Assembly (NCBI GenBank): GCA_963705495.1
Contig: CAVPJQ010000012.1
Span: 124,001-188,000 of the forward strand
Source of the DNA: DATBVX01 sp963705495
Lineage (GTDB): Bacteria > Pseudomonadota > Gammaproteobacteria > Steroidobacterales > Steroidobacteraceae
DNA: 64,000 bases
Reading direction: 5' to 3'
Below, piece by piece: positions 55,154 to 61,840 of the stretch. The notes under the pieces were generated by a model. That model was not told where the DNA came from. It searched no databases and saw only the letters and a program-made list of their open reading frames with translations. How positions within the stretch are numbered: position 1 is the stretch's first letter; every line of letters begins with the position of its first letter. Position numbers and translations under genes: made by a program.

Positions 55154-57028
55154 TCAGAGGTCCAGCAGCCGCTGCCGGGTTTTATCGACCAATGGCAGAA
55201 CTCTCGTGATCGCAGCCTCATGACGCCGCCACTTCTCGGGGTCCGGCGGTGTGTGCGTGTAGCGTGCAAGGGGCAAGGCGCCGGCCACACGCTCTGACAA
55301 CGCGGCATCGAACCGGATTCCCGCAAACTCACACAATCGGCGCATTGTCTTGCCGGGATCGGCGAGCAGCTGCTCATAGCGCACCGACGTCCAGCGATCG
55401 CGTGGCAGTGCCTGCAAGTCCTCTAGAACGATCCGGTTAGTGCATTCCCACTGATACGCGGCGATTTCCTCGAGCGGGCGGCCGCGCAGTGCCTGCCACC
55501 CGGGCGGCAGGAGCATCGACCACGGACCCTCCCAACCCTCGAGCTCGCGATAGGTTGTCCAGTCTCCGGAACGCCACGCATCCATGATGCTGCCCAGATT
55601 CCCTTGCGGCTCGCGCCACAGGAAGATGAAGCGCGCATCTGGGAAGATCCGCGCAAAGAACGGGATGCGCAGAGCATTCTTCGGCGTCTTCTCGAGAAAC
55701 CTGAGTGCCTCGCTGGCGCTTCCCAACGGCTGACCGCGCGCATCACGCAGGTTGTCGAGAATCCCGTCGACGATCCGCTGTTCGACTTCCGGCGTGCAGT
55801 GCTCGGCGGTAAGGCGGTTTGAATCGACCCCGGGCGCCCCAGGCTTCAGCTTGGGATTGCCTTCGACCAGCCAGTGTGCCTCGCCGCCCAGGGTGCAGAG
55901 CTGAGGTGTCACGGCAAGCGTTTCGAACAGTAGCGTGCTGCCTGAGCGCGGTGCCGCGACGATGAACAGCGGCTGCTGGAGCTGAGAGCGAGCAATCAGG
56001 CGCGGCCGCTGCACGGATGCCGGATCCGAATCGCTCGCGGCCGGCCGGGGCGCGGCTCGAAATGGCGGCGGCACCGAAGGTTGCTGCGACGGGAAATTGA
56101 GCAGATGGCGCAATAGGCGGCCTTCGAGTACCGCATGTACTGCCACGTTATTCGTGCGCATGGTCAGACCTTCGCCGTGCGCGCGCGAGGCGGTGCGCAG
56201 CGCCTCGCGCAGGCGCTCGTATTCTGCGGCGCCAGCCTCGGACTCGCCGTGCAGCAGGTAGAGCTGGCGCCAGTCTCTGCAAAAACCATCCAGCAATGCG
56301 TGATAGCGCCCGAGTTGCGAACGCGATTGCGCCGTGTCGTTCGGCGCGGCGAGTTCGTTGCGCATGTCGAGGCTTAGCAGGTCGACTTCGGCCGGCAGCA
56401 TGACCGGTCGCGGACCGGCGCGCTCCGTCAGCAAGGAAACCCTGCGCGCCGGATCGTAGTTGAATTGTCGCTGCTGAACGCCGGGTTGATCGCTCTGCGC
56501 GACAAACTGCCAGAAGGACGAGGTTCCCGAGGTGTCGGCCACGAGGTGGATGCGGATGTCGTCGGTGGGATTGTCCACTCGATGGCGTCGCCAGTTGTCG
56601 AACACCCACGCCTCGCCCGCGGCCATATGCACGACCTGCCCGTCGCAATGAAACTGCACTTCGGGACGAGTGAGCACCGGAATGTGCAGGCGCACGCGGT
56701 TGAACCAGTGGTAGTTGATGTCCGCGTGCTCAGGCACGATCGCATGCGGCTGCAGACGCATGAGGCGCGAACGACTCCATACGACACCGAAGCTCGCGAG
56801 CACTTGAAGCATGTATGGACACTGCTGCAGATGCGGCGTTGGCAACATGACGCCGTTGACGTCATCGTTCTCACCGCCGTTGGCACTGATCAGGCGTACC
56901 GAGCTGTTGCCCTCGATCTCGTTTGGATGGGCGGCCCAGGCCGCTGGCGACAATGCGGCCACCTCGGCGCGCAACCGTTCTGCATCGAAGCGCACGGGCA
57001 GACGGTAAAACGGCTTTGCGAGACGCAT
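55154..57028 (-). CDS. Fusion of AspH-like oxygenase and sulfotransferase
   Basis: 624 residues. N-domain (1-200): AIVPEHADINYHWFNRVRLH with HxD (about 98), then GEAWVFDNWRRHRVDNP with distal His (about 146) and RIHLVADT. C-domain (about 350-624): IVAAPRSGSTLLFETLAVTP, the PAPS loop, FLEKTPKNALRIPFFARIFP and FIFLWREPQGNLGSIMDAW, the 3'-phosphate strand. Both catalytic modules look complete. One chain could hydroxylate a residue and sulfate it, or act on two sites of a substrate. Between TPR-AspH (gap 3) and the TonB-like protein (gap 34) in one operon. Confidence 0.9.
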   Translation of the reverse strand: MRLAKPFYRLPVRFDAERLRAEVAALSPAAWAAHPNEIEGNSSVRLISANGGENDDVNGVMLPTPHLQQCPYMLQVLASFGVVWSRSRLMRLQPHAIVPEHADINYHWFNRVRLHIPVLTRPEVQFHCDGQVVHMAAGEAWVFDNWRRHRVDNPTDDIRIHLVADTSGTSSFWQFVAQSDQPGVQQRQFNYDPARRVSLLTERAGPRPVMLPAEVDLLSLDMRNELAAPNDTAQSRSQLGRYHALLDGFCRDWRQLYLLHGESEAGAAEYERLREALRTASRAHGEGLTMRTNNVAVHAVLEGRLLRHLLNFPSQQPSVPPPFRAAPRPAASDSDPASVQRPRLIARSQLQQPLFIVAAPRSGSTLLFETLAVTPQLCTLGGEAHWLVEGNPKLKPGAPGVDSNRLTAEHCTPEVEQRIVDGILDNLRDARGQPLGSASEALRFLEKTPKNALRIPFFARIFPDARFIFLWREPQGNLGSIMDAWRSGDWTTYRELEGWEGPWSMLLPPGWQALRGRPLEEIAAYQWECTNRIVLEDLQALPRDRWTSVRYEQLLADPGKTMRRLCEFAGIRFDAALSERVAGALPLARYTHTPPDPEKWRRHEAAITRVLPLVDKTRQRLLDL

Positions 57029-57031
57029 AGG

Positions 57032-58306
57032 CTAGGCGTCCTGGATCGATTTGTCGTAGTCGCCGATCCCTTCAACGAGAGTAGCAACGGCCGTTCGTTC
57101 GACCTCCGTGAGGAGCGGATGCCACAAATCGAAGATCAGCACGACCCGCGTTCGAGCGCTGCGATTCCACGCTTCGTGCTCGTACGTGTCGTCGAACACG
57201 ACGACATGTCCCTCCTGCCATTGATGAATTTCGCCACCCACGCTCAGGGCGCAGTCTTCCGGCACGAGCAACGGCAGGTGCGCCACCAGACGCGTGTTCG
57301 TCACGCCCCGGTGTGCCGTCAGGTGAGTGCCCGGGGTGAACACTGAGAACAAAACCTCCGGTGCGTGCCCGCGTACGCGCGCGAGCGGTAACGCGTCGAG
57401 CGCCGCGATGGTTTGCGGACAGCGTGCGCAGTTTTCCTCGCGTCGTTCCCCGTGCCGGTAGAAGTAGTAACCGTTCCAGCTCGGCACCACATCGAGACCG
57501 CGCAGATTTTGCCGCTCGAGCTCCTCGGTCGTGAATACCCGCTCGCGCCCTTGCGCAGATGGCAGCAGGCTCTGCAGCTCGCCCTGGATTTCTCCCGTGC
57601 GTGATTCAAGCTCCTCGATCCATGGAAAGAGCGATAGATCGAGGTAGGCAGCCGGCGGCAGATCCGGGAAATAGAGGAAAGTAGGTTGCTGCCTGGGATC
57701 CGGATAGACCGGCGGCTCTTCTTTCAAGTAGATGCGCAGGCACTGCTCGACGCGGCGCAGAGAGTCGCGGCCAAAACGTTGCGCGAGCGGTTCGATGAGT
57801 TTGAAAAGGAGATTGCGCCGCTCTTCGCGCACGTTGCGCACTGCACGCTCGACCAGGAAACGCAGTCCCGGCGGCGTCGAGGCCGCGTTGAGCCAGCGGC
57901 CCTCGTGCTGCGCATCCTTGATGGCACGCGCGTACTGCCAGGCTGCACGTTGCGCTTCCCCCAGCTGCTCGAGCGCGAAGGCCAGGTGAAGGCGTGCAAG
58001 ATGAAGCTGCGGCCGCAATCGCACTGCGTCCTGATATGCCGCGCGGGCGCCTGGAAGGTCGCCGACAGCTTCACGTGCACTACCGAGATGATTCTGAGTG
58101 ACTGCATGAGTGGGATCGACCTGCGCCGCGTGCTCCAGCAGTTGCAATGCGCGCGCGGCTTGCCCGCCGCGCAACGCAGCCATCGCGACGACGTTCAGCG
58201 CCTCGATGTCATCCGGTGATTGGTCCAGGACTTTTTCATAGACGCGCTCGGCTTCTGCGATCTTGCCGCTTCGAAGCAACTCCCGCGCGTCACTGACGGG
58301 ACTCAT
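57032..58306 (-). CDS. TPR protein with aspartyl/asparaginyl beta-hydroxylase domain
   Basis: ATG 58306 (MSPVSDARELLRSGKIAEAE) gives 424 residues. TPRs cover 1-130 (ALQLLEHAAQVDPTHAVTQN, LPGARAAYQDAVRLRPQLHL). The hydroxylase has FLYFPDLPPAAYLDLSLFPW, THLTAHRGVTNTRLVAHLPL (HxG, about 329), GHVVVFDDTYEHEAWN (distal His, about 375) and RVVLIFDLWHPLLT. Two-His iron site as in AspH. Same layout as the 44634 protein, so a paralogue. It starts 19 bases after the secreted protein at 58760. Confidence 0.9.
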   Translation of the reverse strand: MSPVSDARELLRSGKIAEAERVYEKVLDQSPDDIEALNVVAMAALRGGQAARALQLLEHAAQVDPTHAVTQNHLGSAREAVGDLPGARAAYQDAVRLRPQLHLARLHLAFALEQLGEAQRAAWQYARAIKDAQHEGRWLNAASTPPGLRFLVERAVRNVREERRNLLFKLIEPLAQRFGRDSLRRVEQCLRIYLKEEPPVYPDPRQQPTFLYFPDLPPAAYLDLSLFPWIEELESRTGEIQGELQSLLPSAQGRERVFTTEELERQNLRGLDVVPSWNGYYFYRHGERREENCARCPQTIAALDALPLARVRGHAPEVLFSVFTPGTHLTAHRGVTNTRLVAHLPLLVPEDCALSVGGEIHQWQEGHVVVFDDTYEHEAWNRSARTRVVLIFDLWHPLLTEVERTAVATLVEGIGDYDKSIQDA

Positions 58307-58325
58307 TGTCCGCAATCAAAGGCAG

Positions 58326-58760
58326 CTACTTGCCCTGGGGGGGCGGGGTGCGCGTGCGCATGTACTCGATCTCCCGGCGTGTATTGGTCATGAGCTGATC
58401 GAGTTCCCGCTCGGTGAGACAGGTCTTGGTCTTCTTCAAATGCGAACCGGTGCTCAGGTCCTGACGGCAGTAGAGCTCTTGTCCGTTTTCATTGACGAGC
58501 TTGTAGCCGGCTTTCTTCAATGCAACTGGATCAACGGCAGCTTTCTCGGGCTTGGCTTCCGATGGCGCTGCGGCAGCCGCGGTCGGGGCTGATGGCGCGG
58601 CGGTGCTGGACGCTGGTACCTCTGCCGTCGGTGCATCCGCAGGAGCTGCGAGAACCTCAGCCTTCGCAGTTTCGACTTCAGCCGGAGCTTCTGCTGGGAC
58701 ATCAGCCCAGGCGGCTGATGTTGTATAGAGTGAGCTCAGCAGGATAATGAGCGATCGCAC
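58326..58760 (-). CDS. Small secreted Pro/Ala-rich protein, paralogue 2
   Basis: 144 residues with a signal peptide (MRSLIILLSSLYTTSAAWAD). A low-complexity Ala/Pro/Glu stretch follows, then a conserved C-terminal domain: DPVALKKAGYKLVNENGQEL, YCRQDLSTGSHLKKTKTCLT and RRELEYM-like REIEYM. Two cysteines flank a GS turn. Nearly identical to the preceding gene in this domain, so a tandem duplicate. No enzyme motif; it may be a substrate or binding partner of the operon's hydroxylase and sulfotransferase (inference). Confidence 0.8.
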   Translation of the reverse strand: MRSLIILLSSLYTTSAAWADVPAEAPAEVETAKAEVLAAPADAPTAEVPASSTAAPSAPTAAAAAPSEAKPEKAAVDPVALKKAGYKLVNENGQELYCRQDLSTGSHLKKTKTCLTERELDQLMTNTRREIEYMRTRTPPPQGK

Positions 58761-58769
58761 GGGTAGCTC

Positions 58770-59258
58770 CTAATTGCGGGGCGGCATGGGTTTGCCGCGG
58801 TCCTGGCGCGGTGGATTTTGCTTGCTCATGTACTCGATTTCTCTGCGTGTGCTGTCCTTGAGCTGTTCGAGTTCCCGCTCGGTGAGGCAGGTCGTTGTCT
58901 TCTTGAGATGCGAACCGGTGCTCATATCCTGACGACAGTAGAGCGTTTGTCCGTTTTCATTGACGACTTTGTAGCCAGCCTTCTTGAGGGCGACCGGGTC
59001 GACAGCGGCGGTTTTCTCCTGCTTTGCCGGCGAAGCCGCAGGTGCCGTCGTCGATGATTGCGTGTCGGTAGCGGAGGCTGGACTCTCTGTCGCCGGGGCT
59101 GCTGCCTCAACAGCGGGAGCTGCTGGCGTCGTAGACTTGGTGACTTCGCTTTCAGTCGGAGCCTGTGCGGGGATGTCTGCCCAGGCGGCCGAAGTTATGT
59201 AAAGCGAGGCGAACAGGACAGTGATCAGGCGCACGGGGAATACCTTAGATCTAGGCAT
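58770..59258 (-). CDS. Small secreted Pro/Ala-rich protein, paralogue 1
   Basis: ATG 59258 (MPRSKVFPVRLITVLFASLY) gives 162 residues; an upstream in-frame ATG at 59336 has no leader-like sequence. The signal peptide ends at AAWAD. After a Thr/Ala/Pro/Ser-rich linker comes the same domain as the next gene: DPVALKKAGYKVVNENGQTL, YCRQDMSTGSHLKKTTTCLT, RREIEYM. First gene of the five-gene operon; its promoter must lie in the 94 bases shared with the divergent prolyl-hydroxylase gene. Confidence 0.82.
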   Translation of the reverse strand: MPRSKVFPVRLITVLFASLYITSAAWADIPAQAPTESEVTKSTTPAAPAVEAAAPATESPASATDTQSSTTAPAASPAKQEKTAAVDPVALKKAGYKVVNENGQTLYCRQDMSTGSHLKKTTTCLTERELEQLKDSTRREIEYMSKQNPPRQDRGKPMPPRN

Positions 59259-59352
59259 CAGAGAGGGATCGATGATACTGGGGCAGTGCTGTTCTGAGTA
59301 GCTCCAGTTTCCGGTGTCGTTCAGGCAACGGCTCACTACAAAGGTTCCGGCA

Positions 59353-59920
59353 ATGGCGGTGACAGATCTGTCTCATTATGTACGCGTCTATGACGGCAAC
59401 CTCGAGGCGAGGCTCTGTCAGCAGATGATCGAGTCGTTCAATAACCTCGAGCGCTTTCACCAGCAGAACGGACGCGAAATACGTCTTGGCTTATCCGGCT
59501 CAGCGTGGACCGAGCTCAACGTGACGCGCATGTCCGATCCAGGCTTCCTCGGTTTCTTTCGCGCAGCAGATCGATCGTGCACTCGAGACCTACAATCGCG
59601 ACATCGGCCTCGAGATTGGTGTGCCGAATTCGCCGAAATTCGCCGATCTCATCCTGAAGCGCTATCGGCCTGGCAGGGACGAACGGTTTCAGCTCCACTT
59701 CGATTCCGTTCACGATCTCGCCAACCGTTACCTCGTATTCCTGTGGTACCTCAACGACGTAGGGGAGGGCGGTGAGACGCGCTTTCCGAAGCTGGGCCTA
59801 TCAGTGGCGCCGTCGCTGGGACGACTGTTGATGTTTCCGCCGTACTGGATGTACCAGCACCAGGGCCTGGCGCCTGTGTCCGGCGACAAGTTCATCCTCT
59901 CGACGTACCTGCTCTTCTGA
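59353..59920 (+). pseudogene. Prolyl 4-hydroxylase-like 2OG-Fe(II) oxygenase, one frameshift
   Basis: ATG 59353 gives MAVTDLSHYVRVYDGNLEAR and NVTRMSDPGFLGFFRAADR; near 59565-59620 the frame changes and continues with SPKFADLILKRYRPGRDERF. Iron ligands: QLHFDSVHDLANRYLVFLWY (HxD) and MYQHQGLAPVSGDKFILSTY (distal His and 2OG-binding Lys). LNDVGEGGETRFPKLGLSVA is the P4H signature. About 188 residues, so a single catalytic domain. Probably an error-broken gene. Divergent from the operon starting at 59258. Confidence 0.8.
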
Positions 59921-59923
59921 CGC

Positions 59924-61762
59924 TTACGCTTCGTAGCGCCACCGGTCCAGGTAGGGACGGAGCACCGGCATGACCGGCTCAAAATGTTGCGCGTAGGGGC
60001 GCCACCTTCCCACGGCCTTGGTGTTTATTGGTTGCACGACCTGCTCGTAGCTCGGCGTGCTGATGTAGCCCTTGGCGCGCGCATTTTCTCCCGGAGCCAG
60101 CATGGCATCGGCCCAGGGCAGTTGCAGGAACTCGCCCAGTGCACGCACCTGCGTCTCGAAATCGGAGACAAAAGTCTCGTAACGCACCTCGTAAGCCTGG
60201 GGCTTCAAGAGCTCCGCTTGCCGATACCAGAAGTCGAAGGAACGACGATACCCATCCGCGAGCGTCGGAAGGTCCTTGCACAGGATCACGAATTCCAGCG
60301 CGCGAAAATGCTGCATGAAGCAGCTCATGACCACATCGCAGGGATGGCGGATGGCCACCACGATGTGTGCGTTCGGAAACAGCCGCCGGATGACCGGGAG
60401 GCGCAGCAAGTTGAGGGGATTCTTGTCGATGAGCCGCTGTCCGGGTTTCAGGTCCACTCTTTCCCTGATCTCCTTCCAGTACCGTGCGCGCGTTTCTTGC
60501 AGCAGTTTCGCGCTGGCACGCGCCAGCCCGGCCGGGTAGTCGATGCCCTTGTCCATCAGGTGATCGATGGTGTGCTGCAGGTACGGCTGCTCGTCCATCG
60601 CCTGAAGCAGCGGATGCGCGTCGAGTGTCTGCTCGAGCAGCGTCGTACCCGAACGCGGGAACGCCACAATGAACACCGGGCTTTCCTGCATTGTCGGCGC
60701 GGCCGTTTCGTCCCAACTGCGAACATCCGCCGGATCGCAGGAATAGTGCGTAATGAACAGTGGCGGCGCGCGGCGCCTTGCATGGTCCGGTGAAGTCAGG
60801 CGCAGCAGTTCGAGCTGCGAAGCGTGCGCCTGGACCAGGGTGTCCCAGGCCTCCTCATATCGCTTCAGTGCATCGAGGGACCTCGCCAGTGGAAAAAGAT
60901 GGTGGTGGCGCCGGTAGGGCTCGACGCACGTCTGCAATGCTCGTGAAAAGAGTTCCCGGGCCTGCTCGTGCTGGCCCTCGCGTTGTGCCAGCTTCGCTTC
61001 CGTGCCAACCAGATCGTCACTCAAGACCGCGACATCAGGATTTGCCTTGAGCTCATCAAGTCCGGTGAGCGCTTGCTCGGTTCGATTGAGTCGCTCCTGG
61101 ATCTGAACGATATTCAGGAGCGTCGCCAGATTGGGGTTGGGCTCGGAGAGTGCTCGCGCGAGGAAAGGCTCCGCCAGCTCAGGCTCGCGCAGGTTCATCA
61201 GGAGCAGCGCAATCTTCGCTGCGAGCTCGCCGGTCAGATTGGTGAAGCGCTGTGGTGTGCCCAGGATGTCGACGGCCTCGGAGGAGTGGAGGCACTCATT
61301 GCACGACTGGGCGGCGTAGAAGGCGATTTCGGCATCTGCAGGTGCCAGTGCGTGGGCGCGAGTCAGTACGGCGCGCGCCGAGATGAAGTCGCCGCGATCG
61401 TAGTGGAGCAGTCCTACGTTGTAGAAGAAATCCGCTGATGCTTCGTTGAGCTGTGCCGCCCGCGCGTACGCCGCAAGCGCTTCGTCAAAGCGGCGTCCGT
61501 TTCGCAATGCCGTGCCGAGGTTCGTCCAGTGCGAACGCTCAGCCGGGTCGCCCCGCGTAAGCTCTGTGAAGACTACGGTCGCCTCCGAATAGCGGCCCTG
61601 TGCGCTTAGCGCCGGACCCAGGATACTCATCGCAAGCAGATGCTGGGGTACAGCGGCGAGAACGCGACGGCAGTACGCCTCAGCCGTCGCGGGGTCACCG
61701 TGCGTCAGCGACTCGAATGCTCGCCGCAGCAGTTCGTCAGGGGTTTCGCTGCTGTTCAGCAT
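59924..61762 (-). CDS. TPR-sulfotransferase
   Basis: 612 residues. TPRs occupy 1-330 (DPATAEAYCRRVLAAVPQHL, RSHWTNLGTALRNGRRFDEA, SADFFYNVGLLHYDRGDFIS). The sulfotransferase module starts near 364: PVFIVAFPRSGTTLLEQTLD (PAPS loop), LIDKNPLNLLRLPVIRRLFP and HIVVAIRHPCDVVMSCFMQH. The closest known group is the TPR-sulfotransferase family related to tyrosylprotein sulfotransferases, which suggests a protein substrate held by the TPRs (inference). Convergent with the prolyl-hydroxylase gene, stops 3 bases apart. Confidence 0.9.
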   Translation of the reverse strand: MLNSSETPDELLRRAFESLTHGDPATAEAYCRRVLAAVPQHLLAMSILGPALSAQGRYSEATVVFTELTRGDPAERSHWTNLGTALRNGRRFDEALAAYARAAQLNEASADFFYNVGLLHYDRGDFISARAVLTRAHALAPADAEIAFYAAQSCNECLHSSEAVDILGTPQRFTNLTGELAAKIALLLMNLREPELAEPFLARALSEPNPNLATLLNIVQIQERLNRTEQALTGLDELKANPDVAVLSDDLVGTEAKLAQREGQHEQARELFSRALQTCVEPYRRHHHLFPLARSLDALKRYEEAWDTLVQAHASQLELLRLTSPDHARRRAPPLFITHYSCDPADVRSWDETAAPTMQESPVFIVAFPRSGTTLLEQTLDAHPLLQAMDEQPYLQHTIDHLMDKGIDYPAGLARASAKLLQETRARYWKEIRERVDLKPGQRLIDKNPLNLLRLPVIRRLFPNAHIVVAIRHPCDVVMSCFMQHFRALEFVILCKDLPTLADGYRRSFDFWYRQAELLKPQAYEVRYETFVSDFETQVRALGEFLQLPWADAMLAPGENARAKGYISTPSYEQVVQPINTKAVGRWRPYAQHFEPVMPVLRPYLDRWRYEA

Positions 61763-61783
61763 CTACGCGAACGAGTCTCCCAC

Positions 61784-61818
61784 AAAAAGAAAAAGGCCGC
61801 GCGGTTGCCCGCGCGGCC
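61784..61818 (-). terminator. Rho-independent terminator of the second TonB-dependent receptor
   Basis: Minus-strand reading: stem GGCCGCGCGG / CCGCGCGGCC, 10 bp perfect, 4-base loop, then a T-rich tail (TTTTTCTTTTT). It lies 22 bases after the receptor stop and 22 before the TPR-sulfotransferase start. The tail resembles that of the terminator at 48662. Confidence 0.92.
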
Positions 61819-61840
61819 TGCAAGGTAGGCAATCGACAGG

